A DNA stretch of 64,000 nt from the NCBI GenBank assembly GCA_019155185.1, contig CM032811.1:13040075-13104074 (forward strand), in the 5' to 3' direction. Source of the DNA: Beaufortia kweichowensis (Eukaryota > Chordata > Actinopteri > Cypriniformes > Gastromyzontidae). Under the pieces are notes generated by a model, which worked only from the letters and a program-made list of their open reading frames with translations, was not told the DNA's origin and did no database searches. A program made the position numbers and the translations under genes. Positions 56,101 to 63,089 of the stretch are shown in pieces. The stretch's first letter is position 1. Every line of letters starts with the position of its first letter.

Positions 56101-56451
56101 TCCACGCAGCCTCGCATTTATGACTTCTCCCAGCGGTACGCCACGACCCCGGCCACACGCACCACCTATGAGCAACAGCCGCAACAACAACCCCAACAGC
56201 AGCAAACTCCCACGATCTACCCCCAGGAGGCAGTCTACACTGGCTCTGCGTATCTGCCCGCCACATACGGCCGCGCTTTCACCAACTACGTCAAGCCCGC
56301 CTCCTACGAGAAGGTTGATGCATATGAGCATTCAGACGAGGCCAGCAAAGTATCCAGCTCCTCACGCTTTTCATACGCATCTTCGCAGGTGTCATCGCAG
56401 CAGTCTGATTATGGCCGGCCTTCGCAGCAACGCATGCAGACTCACGTGTGA
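21742..56451 (+). CDS. kirrel3l: Kirrel-family Ig cell-adhesion protein (kin of IRRE-like), complete 15-exon CDS
   Basis: Joining 21742-21781, 44536-44688, 45403-45552, 47264-47421, 48876-49026, 49448-49553, 49766-49914, 50293-50420, 51638-51764, 52199-52299, 53286-53484, 55108-55215, 55414-55523, 55630-55719 and 55957-56451 gives 2265 bases with every phase in register: 754 aa plus stop. Human KIRREL1 and KIRREL3 are about 757 and 778 aa. Order: signal peptide (about 1-18), five Ig domains (about 20-115, 116-217, 219-303, 304-388, 389-487), membrane helix (about 490-518), cytoplasmic tail ending QRMQTHV. Family members are homophilic or nephrin-binding adhesion proteins of kidney slit diaphragms, synapses and fusing muscle. 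Ig1 starts FSQQPQDQVVVAGQ, close to KIRREL3; DPTNGYYNVRAHDDR in the tail is closer to KIRREL1. The paralogue is inferred from the st14 neighbour (KIRREL3 and ST14 share human 11q24); kirrel1-like is the alternative. The family is certain, the symbol tentative. Confidence 0.92.
24689..24761. repeat. kirrel3l: Hairpin with (TA)n loop
   Basis: Imperfect inverted arms of about 25 bp, TGATTTGTGGGATATCACAG on the left and CTGAAATCCCACAAATCT on the right, flank a run of about 12 TA units. It looks like a small palindromic transposon in which the TA core expanded, or a simple cruciform-prone site. Confidence 0.7.
24906..24995. mobile_element. Small foldback repeat remnant
   Basis: Left CCTCATGGGGACCAAAAAGT and right GGGACATTTGATCCCCAC, then TGAGG, form eroded inverted arms. 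Sequences with 'tggggacc...tgtccccac' arms are common in cyprinid introns. No coding capacity. The family name is not assigned. Confidence 0.55.
25955..26203. mobile_element. Palindromic foldback element, copy D (best preserved)
   Basis: Both arms are readable: ATGACTTTCTTTCTTCTGCA, GAACACAAAAAAAGATATTT and GACCCCCATTGACTTCC on one side, TCTCAAAATATCTTCTTTTG, GGAATGACATGAGGGTGAAT and GTGAGCTATCCCTTTAAAG on the other. The left terminus is replaced by poly(A). It is nonautonomous and lies in intron 1 of kirrel. Confidence 0.82.
27830..28048. mobile_element. hAT-like nonautonomous element
   Basis: Terminal repeats CAGGTGTGTCAAA (left) and TTTGACACCCCTG (right) are inverted with one mismatch. 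GGTCGAGGGCCA near the left end matches a widespread fish repeat that begins CAGGGGTGTCAAA. The 8-base flanks CATTACTG and TATTAGTA agree at five positions, consistent with an eroded 8-bp target duplication as in hAT elements. No transposase. Confidence 0.65.
28224..28260. repeat. (TC)n microsatellite
   Basis: A pure CT run of 37 bases in intron 1 of kirrel. Confidence 0.95.
33120..33200. repeat. (TC)n microsatellite
   Basis: A pure CT run of about 80 bases in intron 1. The Ser-Leu reading frame through it is an artefact. Confidence 0.97.
37703..38373. repeat. CA-rich tandem array: (CA)n plus 56-bp minisatellite
   Basis: A pure (CA)n at 37792-37835 passes into a minisatellite. Its unit holds CACAAATACATT, TTCACATATGCACACACA, TTCTCACACACTCACCTA. 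The CCTA/CTTA marks fall at 38035, 38091, 38147, 38203 and 38259, each exactly 56 bases apart; the preceding interval (37947 to 38035) is 88 bases, one unit plus 32 bases. All three forward frames stay open for 188-214 codons because the unit has no stop, so these are not genes. CACATATG recurs in each unit. Confidence 0.95.
44122..44202. repeat. (CT)n microsatellite near exon 2
   Basis: CT repeat with two interruptions (CCCCCC and GT/CC variants), ending about 330 bases before the exon 2 acceptor. Confidence 0.93.
44536..44688 (+). CDS. kirrel3l: kirrel exon 2: first half of Ig1
   Basis: The acceptor is TTTTTTCTGCAG and the donor GTAAGA. The exon encodes the end of the leader and the A-to-C strands of Ig1: YFSQQPQDQVVVAGQ, the first Ig cysteine in LPCVIVGY, and the family hallmark VQWTKDGLALG, with the invariant Trp. 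In KIRREL and nephrin-like proteins the first Ig domain mediates trans contact between cells. It begins in phase 1 and ends in phase 1, completing a Gly codon with exon 3. Confidence 0.93.
44689..45402 (+). other. kirrel3l: kirrel intron 2
   Basis: 714 bases, GT-AG, no gene or repeat recognised. Confidence 0.85.
45403..45552 (+). CDS. kirrel3l: kirrel exon 3: second half of Ig1
   Basis: The exon encodes GWTRYSLMGDPLSGEHSL, then ELGDDAVYECQATQAGL with the second Ig1 cysteine in the DxAxYxC motif, and ends RAKLTVL. It matches KIRREL1 and KIRREL3 over its full length without gaps that I can see. The acceptor is TACCAG and the donor GTAAGA. It enters in phase 1 and leaves in phase 1. Confidence 0.93.
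45553..47263 (+). other. kirrel3l: kirrel intron 3
   Basis: 1.7 kb, GT-AG. It holds a CT tract at 45872-45893, a G-rich stretch at 46091-46130 and a site at 46164-46181 that on the minus strand reads GTGGCCACCAGGTGTCAG, resembling a CTCF core. No nested gene. Confidence 0.8.
45872..45893. repeat. Short (TC)n tract in intron 3
   Basis: A 22-base CT run followed by CAG. It resembles an acceptor but has no coding continuation that fits the gene. Confidence 0.8.
47264..47421 (+). CDS. kirrel3l: kirrel exon 4: first half of Ig2
   Basis: The exon encodes VPPSDPIVEGGPVVKLKA, an N-glycosylation sequon and first Ig2 cysteine in HNLTCRASGAKPAA, the Ig Trp in ITWYRDGE, and ends IYSK at a phase-0 donor (GTAAGA). 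The K-A-x-T-P-H-N-L-T-C segment is near identical to KIRREL1, while the YSK end resembles KIRREL3. Confidence 0.93.
47422..48875 (+). other. kirrel3l: kirrel intron 4
   Basis: 1.45 kb, GT-AG. A purine-rich GA stretch lies at about 47630-47680 and 47820-47870; otherwise no recognised feature. Confidence 0.8.
48876..49026 (+). CDS. kirrel3l: kirrel exon 5: second half of Ig2
   Basis: The exon encodes SLMEDGKRETAVSLL, a strand with the second Ig2 cysteine in GRTYTCRVLNPA, and SITINVQ leading to the HPP linker. The acceptor is TCTTTTCAG and the donor GTGAGT. DGKRE is a family signature shared by KIRREL1 and KIRREL3. It leaves in phase 1; the split His codon is completed by exon 6. Confidence 0.92.
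49027..49447 (+). other. kirrel3l: kirrel intron 5
   Basis: 421 bases, GT-AG, AT-rich, nothing recognised. Confidence 0.85.
49448..49553 (+). CDS. kirrel3l: kirrel exon 6: first half of Ig3
   Basis: The exon encodes HPPSVTLSVQPQTVMEGAKV, the first Ig3 cysteine in LFICSASAKPEITGY, and the first two bases of an Arg codon. The PPxVxLSxxPQxVxE pattern is typical of KIRREL Ig3. The acceptor is TTTGCAG and the donor GTAAAC. It ends in phase 2. Confidence 0.9.
49766..49914 (+). CDS. kirrel3l: kirrel exon 7: second half of Ig3
   Basis: The exon encodes the invariant YRWSKGG tryptophan segment, then VDHSYFTDPVSCEVSNSVG with the second Ig3 cysteine, the sequon in STNVSTL, and VDVQ. The DYSYF-x-x-PVSCEV block is one of the most conserved in the family. 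The acceptor is AAACAG and the donor GTAAGT. It leaves in phase 1, with F in the FGPR linker completed by exon 8. Confidence 0.92.
49915..50292 (+). other. kirrel3l: kirrel intron 7
   Basis: 378 bases, GT-AG, nothing recognised. Confidence 0.85.
50293..50420 (+). CDS. kirrel3l: kirrel exon 8: first half of Ig4
   Basis: The exon encodes FGPRLLTEPKPQTVDIGMD, the first Ig4 cysteine in AAFTCSWTGNPPLTLAW and TKQGSSV, ending in phase 0 at a GTACGA donor. GPRxxxEPxxxxVDxGxDxxFxCxWxGNPxLT is the characteristic KIRREL Ig4 pattern. The acceptor is CTTGCAG. Confidence 0.92.
50421..51637 (+). other. kirrel3l: kirrel intron 8
   Basis: 1.2 kb, GT-AG. A unique, GC-balanced stretch at about 50930-51450 could be regulatory, but nothing specific is recognised. 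Confidence 0.8.
51638..51764 (+). CDS. kirrel3l: kirrel exon 9: second half of Ig4
   Basis: The exon encodes VLSNSNTLQLKAVTQEDSG, the second Ig4 cysteine in TYTCKAIVPRIGVAERDV and the linker TLTVNG. The CKAIVPRIGVAER segment is nearly the KIRREL1 sequence. The acceptor is GCAACAG and the donor GTAAAT. It leaves in phase 1. Confidence 0.93.
51765..52198 (+). other. kirrel3l: kirrel intron 9
   Basis: 434 bases, GT-AG, nothing recognised. Confidence 0.85.
52199..52299 (+). CDS. kirrel3l: kirrel exon 10: first half of Ig5
   Basis: The exon encodes GPPIITVDATQQAVKHSKG, the first Ig5 cysteine in KLECLVGSSPPPDKI, and ends in phase 0 (donor GTAAGT). The STPPPD/SSPPPDKI block is diagnostic for KIRREL proteins. 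The acceptor is CACTTCAG. Confidence 0.92.
52300..53285 (+). other. kirrel3l: kirrel intron 10
   Basis: 986 bases, GT-AG, nothing recognised beyond a GC-richer patch at 52490-52620. Confidence 0.8.
53286..53484 (+). CDS. kirrel3l: kirrel exon 11: second half of Ig5
   Basis: The exon encodes VWTFGDMMLSSGSSGRFSVE, a linker VNSDRGVLSSLILSE, the second Ig5 cysteine in RYNCTAWNRFGTGTALV, and LEEE. YNCTAWNxFG is a family signature with an N-glycosylation sequon. The segment normally reading about AWSWKENVLE is changed here to VWTFGDMMLSS, so the loop is divergent. The acceptor is TCTCTTAG and the donor GTACGA. It leaves in phase 1. Confidence 0.92.
53485..55107 (+). other. kirrel3l: kirrel intron 11
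   Basis: 1.6 kb, GT-AG. The stretch 54355-54610 is unique and GC-balanced, with embedded TAATTAGATTA and GATTAATTT homeodomain-type cores, and is a candidate enhancer. No nested gene. Confidence 0.75.
55108..55215 (+). CDS. kirrel3l: kirrel exon 12: transmembrane segment
   Basis: After EEALPL the exon encodes LIIIGASVGGGCVFIVC and VITLVSICC, a single hydrophobic helix of about 28 residues rich in small residues on its extracellular side, followed by RHTAK, a positively charged stop-transfer. This fits a type I membrane protein, with the Ig domains outside. The acceptor is CTTGCAG and the donor GTGAGG. Phase 1 to phase 1. Confidence 0.9.
55414..55523 (+). CDS. kirrel3l: kirrel exon 13: juxtamembrane cytoplasmic segment
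   Basis: The exon encodes GKKGTRLSKSDIRVQIVHSD and an acidic run NDDEEDVKEPM. The K-x-DIRVxIVH motif corresponds to NDIRVEIVHKEP in KIRREL3 and LDIKVETVNREP in KIRREL1; here it is closer to KIRREL3. The acceptor is CACCCAG and the donor GTAAGC. It enters in phase 1 and ends in phase 0. Confidence 0.9.
55630..55719 (+). CDS. kirrel3l: kirrel exon 14: acidic cytoplasmic segment
   Basis: This 30-codon exon with phase 0 at both ends encodes APNSSESPGTSRTEHSDLL followed by EEEDDERSDIK. It is Ser- and acid-rich, with no domain visible. Because it is symmetric in phase it could be skipped without shifting frame. It has a clear acceptor (CTGTCTCAG) and donor (GTATTA). Confidence 0.85.
55957..56451 (+). 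CDS. kirrel3l: kirrel exon 15: cytoplasmic tail and stop
   Basis: This 165-codon terminal exon begins DPTNGYYNVRAHDDR, a conserved family tail motif with paired tyrosines that could be phosphorylated. It continues through Tyr-rich stretches (YDFSQRY, YASS), a Gln/Pro run at residues about 663-673 (56173-56205), and ends QQRMQTHV before TGA. The THV end is a class I PDZ ligand conserved in KIRREL proteins. EASKVSSSS resembles KIRREL3, whereas SRFSYASSQ and QQSDYG resemble KIRREL1. The acceptor is TTTTTTCAG. Confidence 0.93.
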   Translation, partial: DPTNGYYNVRAHDDRHITRTGFSEFVPNNRPVYTPSQLPSPSPLYGQHSTQPRIYDFSQRYATTPATRTTYEQQPQQQPQQQQTPTIYPQEAVYTGSAYLPATYGRAFTNYVKPASYEKVDAYEHSDEASKVSSSSRFSYASSQVSSQQSDYGRPSQQRMQTHV

Positions 56452-58155
56452 TTGGCTCCTCAAAAGACCCACGAGGGTCTGGCATGATCAACGACTTAAG
56501 GACTTGGATCAGACATTCTTCTGAATTCGATTCAGGAGGGATTAAGTAAACATCAAATTGAGAGTCAGGAACGCATTGAGATTGGAGAAATGCGATTCTT
56601 GCTTTATTGCCGTCCTGAGGTGAATGTTGGATCGATGGGCAACTTTGCGATGTGCCACTCAAGCTTGATCGTTCAAGCTACTAATGTGATTTCCTTCGTC
56701 CAAATGCTGAACTTCAGGAGAAGCGAACACTGTTCTTCAACTCTTCTATGTGACACTGTATTTTCGTAAAAATGGTCTAGCACTGACAATTCCAGATCCT
56801 GGAAAGGGTCGTGCTGTTGAAGAAAGGAACGGCTCTGCGGAGCTAACCTTTACAAAAGATCACGACACTACGCTAAAACACAATCAAAATATACATGAAC
56901 TACAAAATGTAAAAAAAAACATGTGTTTGTTGGCATGCTGATGGAATTGTAAGCACATTTGTGTATCAATGACAACAGGTCTTGCCTACATAACGTGGCT
57001 CAAAGTTCAATCCACAAAGCAGGGGAGCTAAAGGAAGTCGAGCACATGCGCTCATTTGTCCCGAAGCTCCATCTGCGTTCTGCACTGATTTTGGGCTCTC
57101 AAGAGAGTATTTATGTTATGCCTCAATGGACCAGTGCAGGAAACTGGAATTGGAAGACTTTCATATAAGTGTAGACAAAAGCATAAAAATTAATTTCTGT
57201 CTGTTTGATGGAAATAATTGGCCAACCCCCAAAGAAGTTATTTAGAAGTTGTGTAGAGGTGTGGTCTTTTTAAGAAATTCTCTCAAGGATTTGAGTTCAC
57301 AGTACAGCCCATTTTGGGGATTTGGTTTCTTAAATGAAGCCATGTATTGCAAAGCTAAATTTTAAACCACATGGCCTTGCGGTGTGCAGTAATACTCTTG
57401 TAATGTTCCTTACGTGACCACTGTATGTTATTTAAGACAGAGTGTGCCAAGGCGATTGTTATGCTGTCACCGTCAGGTAGCACGAACATGTTTACATAGA
57501 AATAAAAAAGCAGAAAAAGAAAGTGCAAGTGAAATGCAGTACTATCCATATCCACTTAGAGCCACTCAGACGACTGTAAAAATTGTTGGAAAACTCACTC
57601 CTGTCTGTTGCATGCAGATGTGTGTATGTGAACGTATTCAGCATCTCTTCTCATCTGTTTGTTCCTTGTGTAAGAAACCGCTTACTGCACCCTACTTCGA
57701 TTCGATTTTGGATACCTGGACGTGCAGGTTTCCATACTGCCATTTTCCTTTGAGCCTGAATGTTTGGCTCCATTTGGAAAGATGAAAAAAGTCGAAATGA
57801 ACTGTAAGATAGGTAAAACAAAACATTGCTTGTCTTTATTTTTATATTTTATATAAGCCTTAATGTACAGCGTGTAAGCTGCTCTATTGTAAAGTACCTT
57901 TATATTATAAATGCATATATCTATATCTTTAAGTTGACTTTATTTGGTTCACAATGATTTTTACCACACATTACTTATAAGTTTCAAAGAGGTCAAAGGT
58001 GAGGCGTTACACAACTAATTGACTTTTTATTTTTTCTGTTTCTTTTCATTTTTTTAATAATGTTTCAATAATTTTATTTGCTAAAAATGAGCTATTGTTG
58101 CTTGTAACTTTGTACACATATTTATATTTAAATAAAACCATTTCAAATAATATCG
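56452..58155 (+). other. kirrel3l: kirrel 3' UTR (inferred) with poly(A) signals
   Basis: No coding pattern follows the stop. AATAAA occurs at 57501-57506 and again at 58131-58136. The second is preceded by an AT-rich stretch and followed within 30 bases by a GT-rich run, the usual arrangement for cleavage near 58150. The first could serve as a proximal site. Short open frames within this span have no recognisable content. The end is inferred, not shown. Confidence 0.55.
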
Positions 58156-60079
58156 ACTTTGACTGGAGTGGGTTGGATGGTATGCCGTCAAATGGCATGA
58201 GGGAATGAGGACAAACAATACCAGGGATGTAGGAGTTGATGAATACATAAATTAGCAGTGATGCCTCTGTTGATTCTCCTATTCTTGCGACGACAGCGTG
58301 TTTTTTAATAAAGATGGATGAGATTGCCAAGTTGTCTGCGCATCAAACACGACCGACTCCCCCAACGCACCACAATATTGCGCTGACGGAGCGGGTGTTG
58401 TGTGACAACATTATCATGTCACCCCGTCTCTCAGATTTCATCACGTCACGCCGAGCTGTTCAGGACATAAACACGTAATCAGCAATAAACAAACTAACTG
58501 ATGGCTACTGTAGTAAACAGAGACGTGGGGCTCATTCTTCAAACTCCACCACTGCTATGCATGTGACATTTTTGTAAATTGGAAAACATTATGATTATGT
58601 GCTTGTACTTATACATATGGACTTTTTCTGGCAATTCCAGCCTTATGGACGTGACATTTTTAGTCAAAACTTGAAATACAAATTCCCACAGAATGTATTT
58701 ATTACCAGTATATTCAACCATCTGTTTATATTTTACTAAAGCCCTGTTGAGTGAAGACACCAGACAAATATCAGTCTATGCACAACGTATCTATTGTATA
58801 AATGGAAATGTATGCGTTATGGATGTGACAAAAAGAAAGTTTTTGAGAGGCAACATACTCACAAACCAGAAGCAATAACACCCAACAAATGGAGATAGGA
58901 TGACTTTTCAAAGAACATAAATCAGCTATTTTTAACCACCATATATTTAAATATTGACATCTGATCTATCAATACGGTGAAACATAATTTTTTTCATTTG
59001 CCATTTAAACGAAATTGCCCACAAGCAAGTTTTTGCGCATCTCACTAAGAGAAACGTCCTGACGTAACTCGTGCATTTCCGTGAATGCTCGGAGCCCCCA
59101 TTTGTTAGTCGAATGCAATAAACGTAGTAAAATCAAGTAAAGTGTACTTTTACATATATATTATGTGACTCATGAGGGGCTTTGAATTATTACAATAATT
59201 TATAAATGAAGTGTTTTTCATTTTTGAGTTAAATATGCTCAGCTGCGTCCAATTTAGCATATCCAAGACCTCTGTGACTTTACCTATTTAAAGTTATAAA
59301 AGTACACGTACATAACACACAAGTACTCCACACTAAACAACGATATTAAGTACAAACAACAATAACAGCACGACAGGTTAACATTTAAAATCTTCTGTAA
59401 GACTTCTCACCTCGTGATGCGCAGGAGCAGGATGACGTACGGTTTGCGTGTTTTGCGTATCTTTAGTACGTGTGACGTGAAATGATACGTGATACATAAC
59501 TAAACGTACGTAAATTGCGGGGGCCTATAAAGATGTAATAAATACTGTAAAGACAGATTTTGATGACATATGACATAAAATGGTTGCCTAACTGATATTA
59601 CAGTATATCATGCTTGCTGTTTGTTGCTCCATTTAGAACTAAAGGGTGACCTTTGGTTGCCATAATAACAAAATTAATAACAAACACCAATATAAGACTC
59701 ATAGGTTAAATTTAGCTGATAATTAGTTCTACATGCAAAACTATCTAAACACTTTCGTAACCATTTAAAACACATTACAGTGCAACGTTGAATTACACTT
59801 ATTAGTACCATGTTAAAACTTACATTCACATCTTTATAGGCTTAAATTGAAGTCACAACATCTCTACATATACTCTTAAAAATAAAAGCACTTCATGCCA
59901 TAGAAGAACTTTTTGCAAATAACTGTTGAAGAAAATGTTGATGATGGTTTGTATCACATCCAAGCCGATTTCATATACAGCTACAGCATATTTGCTTTTG
60001 GGGAAAAAAACATGGAAATTAGCTCACGTATTGTCCTCTGGCACAAAGATAAAAAAAATGCAATAAGCCAAAAGATGAC
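58156..60079. other. Intergenic spacer between convergent kirrel and st14
   Basis: There is no coding signal on either strand. The segment holds an AT-rich stretch with a CpG-richer part at about 59030-59110 and 59400-59530; the latter contains six ACGT tetramers in 77 bases. No mobile element was recognised with confidence. Confidence 0.6.
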
Positions 60080-61328
60080 AATGTAAAACTAGCACAAATT
60101 TTATTGCAAAGAAAACATTGTAACATTGTAAACTCTACTATGAATACATTAAAATGTATTTACAAATATTTGTCACCAGAAACATTTAAAAACTGCCTCA
60201 CACCATCACTGCAGTTGACTTAAACACAAACCTTACAAGCCCTTCACGGGTCAAAGTGGAAATTTATAGGTGCAGTGCATACACAGCATCTATAATTTGA
60301 CATCTCTTACAATACAGCTTATACCTTTTATACCTGTTGGGAAATTAAGTCACTACATTACAAACCCTGAGTATCTTACAGAGCAAGTGAACTTTCCATT
60401 GGAAAGGATCTTTTCACATCTACGAGGAAATGGCAGTATAGTTTCCTCAATACATTTGGTTCTCTTTGATGGCGAGACCATCCTGCCGGGTAGCTTCAGG
60501 CAACAGCTTTGACTTTGATTGCCTGGAACGTTAACATGCAGCAGAAGTGAGTGACCTACGCTGGCCTTGGTTGTATTGGCAAATGGATGATGGAAATATC
60601 CAATTTTTACCTAATCCTCTATTTTAGAGTTTCTGCACTGAGGTCCCAAGATCACACAGATGTAAGAAAAAAGGTCAACACTGGTGGGATGCTTACAGAA
60701 ATGTCTAGATTGCAAAGAAGCTTTTCACCTTAGAATAAAAGAAAAGGCTTGGGATTGGAGCTGGTTTCAAAGCCAGCAAGGGTGCTATCTTTGTATGAAA
60801 GGCACAATATAAATATCTCTTTAAAACGAAATATCAATCTTTAAAACAGAACATAATTCAAAAAACTAAGAGCATGATCTACAATTAAGAGTGGTGGATT
60901 TCTTTACATGATTTGCTATTTATAAAAAGTTACTGATGAAGAGTCACAATCCAACAAATGAAAATGACTGCATTAAAACAAAAACAAAAAACCCTTTTAA
61001 AACAACATATTCACAATTTATAATCCACTTTTTATAGTGCATGTACAACAGTGATAGATATACCAGTATACAAAATAATAATTTTTTCAAGTCCAAACCA
61101 TTTTGACCCTTTTTAACTCGACTTTAAATGCATACACCCACACAGTCATTAAGTCAGTTGTAGCTCATTACAGTCTCCTGTAGTTTCATAAAGAAATACT
61201 GACCAAAGCTGTTTTCAGTTTTTGTTAGTGCACAGGAGGCTCATGTACAATACATATTTGTGGTGTTTCACATTTCAGTTTTTCTGCTTTGGTTCTCCTA
61301 CACCATACACTTGTAGTTCCACTGTCCA
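60080..61328 (-). other. st14: st14 3' UTR (inferred) with poly(A) signal
   Basis: Beyond the TAG at 61329-61331 the minus strand shows no coding pattern. An AATAAA signal on the minus strand lies at 60100-60105 (TTTATT on +), followed in transcript direction by a T-rich run after about 30 bases. This would give a 3' UTR of about 1.2 kb. The end is inferred. Confidence 0.45.
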
Positions 61329-61490
61329 CTATATAGACGTGATCTCGCGGATCCAGTCTCGCAGTTTGGTGACCCGCGTGTAGACACCAGGTTTGTTCCT
61401 CCGAGCGCAGCCCTCTCCCCAGCTCACGATCCCAGCCTGGAACCATTTTCCAACATCGGAACGACATACAAGAGGACCGCCCGAGTCTCC
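61329..61490 (-). CDS. st14: st14/matriptase last exon: catalytic Ser and C-terminus
   Basis: On the minus strand the exon reads GDSGGPLVCRSDVGKWFQAG, then IVSWGEGCARRNKPGVYTRV and ends RDWIREITSI before TAG. GDSGG contains the catalytic serine of S1 proteases; SWGEGC and PGVYTRV are the substrate-binding and C-terminal helix motifs. The close match to human matriptase (FQAGVVSWGDGCAQRNKPGVYTR, RDWIKENTG) supports ST14 over other type II membrane serine proteases. TMPRSS6 shares the GGPLVCK-x-x-x-G-x-WF pattern and is the main alternative. It enters in phase 0 after a TTTTAG acceptor. Confidence 0.92.
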   Translation of the reverse strand, partial: GDSGGPLVCRSDVGKWFQAGIVSWGEGCARRNKPGVYTRVTKLRDWIREITSI

Positions 61491-62700
61491 CTAAAACCAG
61501 AGACAAAAAAAGAAACGGATAGATGTAAGATAATGAGTACAAAAAATGATGCAAGAGGGAAAAGGAAGGTATGTGTGTGTGTGAAGCAACTGAAGACATT
61601 TTAATCATTATTGTAATCACTCTTTATTTATTATTTTGTACCTCTAATTTAAGCTGCTTATTTACTGTGTCATTTCATTCCATTACAATTATTCCTGAAT
61701 GATTTGTTTTGTGTGTAATACAATTCGGCTCTTAATTACTTTGCCAATATTGCAATGTAAACAGACGTTGCAATAAAGCATATTTGAATTGGGAGGTGAG
61801 AGGAGGAGGGAGACAAAACACCCGAGTGAAAGGAAGAACATTAGCGAGAGTTCAGAAAAGAGCCAAAAGACCCGAACAGGAACCCATGTGAGAGAAAAGC
61901 ACTAAGAAGATTACACACAGAATAAGCGAGACACACAGAGCGTTCAGAAGGGGAAAACTAGATGAATAACAAGTAAGATAGAAGTAGAAATTATGGAAAT
62001 CAGCTCATTTAAATATCAGGAAACAAGGTAGAATAATTAATCTTCTCCACTACGAGGCTGTACACACGCTGCAGGAAGACAACAACATTACTGGAGCGCT
62101 CTGACAGCATTATGCTCATGTCATATTTGTACCGGAGCTGTTTCAGAATGAATGGAACAGGATGAAAAAGACTCTAGGCTTGACAATGCATCTAAATGGC
62201 TATTAAACCACCTTGAATTCATTAGCATTGAATGAATATGTAAGTTCTTGATACTATAGATATAAAAACTGGAGGAGGTCATGTTTTGTTAAAAAACATG
62301 TTGTGGAAAAATGCAGTTTTGTTTTGTATGTTAGTGAATTTGAAAGACAGGCAAAGACTGCATTTACACCGCTTACACTGTTCAATTTCAATTTTCTGCT
62401 CAAATCCTACTTTTTGTCCAGACATAAATGACAATGTTTTTTCTGCATCCTACTATTCAATAGTCAATTAAAATCATGAATTATTTTAAGACGCACAATC
62501 ATGAAAAACCCAATGAATTCCAACCTGACTGTTCACACAAAAGTCAGATCAGATATGCATTTTATTAATTTAATCCCACATACAAAAGTGACTTTAATCA
62601 GAATTTAAAATGTGATCAAAAACAAATCTTTTAAACCAGAAGAAAACAAAACACAGATGTGATGTGCATGTAAATAAATGTAATCGATTTTCTTTTTTAC
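61491..62700 (-). other. st14: st14 intron before the last exon
   Basis: 1.2 kb, GT-AG on the minus strand, joining VDACQ to GDSGG. It contains GA-rich sequence at 61790-61870 and no recognised repeat or gene. Confidence 0.85.
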
Positions 62701-62837
62701 CTGGCAAGCATCCACACCTCCAGTAAGGTATCCACTACACATCATCCTGGAGGTCACCTGACCCTCCGTCACCATGTTGCAGACTGTATCATTAATAACT
62801 TTTACTTCTGCCTTCTGTAGTATTTGTGCAGCACTCC
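62701..62837 (-). CDS. st14: st14/matriptase exon: S1 pocket segment
   Basis: The minus-strand exon encodes GSAAQILQKAEVKVINDTVC, then QVTSRMMCSGYLTGGVDACQ. The Asp in VDACQ lies six residues before the catalytic Ser and gives trypsin-like preference for Arg or Lys. ILQKxExxVIN and RMMCxGxLxGGVDxCQ match matriptase closely. The acceptor is GTTATAG and the donor GTAAAA; phase 1 to phase 0 joins both neighbours exactly. Confidence 0.92.
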
Positions 62838-63089
62838 CTATAACACAAACAAACACATTAATCTTGATAATAATAAAGATTCTAATATAATAGCAGTTTT
62901 ACGTATGAGATTAGACTAGTTATGCGGTTCCACAGCCAAAACAGAATCTGCATTGTGCTACAAGTGACACCGAGACAAAGGATTGATGAATGTCAAACTT
63001 CACAGGCAAAATGAGACAATAATTCAAAAAGGTAGCTCAAGGAAAGAGGAACCGCAGAGGGCGGCCCTCAGGCACACAAGCTGTCTCAC

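Noticed and set aside
55967..56524. 185-codon open frame overlapping the kirrel tail exon
   Set aside because: It is the +1 frame of exon 15; the conserved tail lies in the other frame.
61225..61620. 131-codon minus-strand open frame over the st14 last exon
   Set aside because: It is in a different frame from the protease; the correct frame reads GDSGGPLVC to the TAG at 61329-61331.
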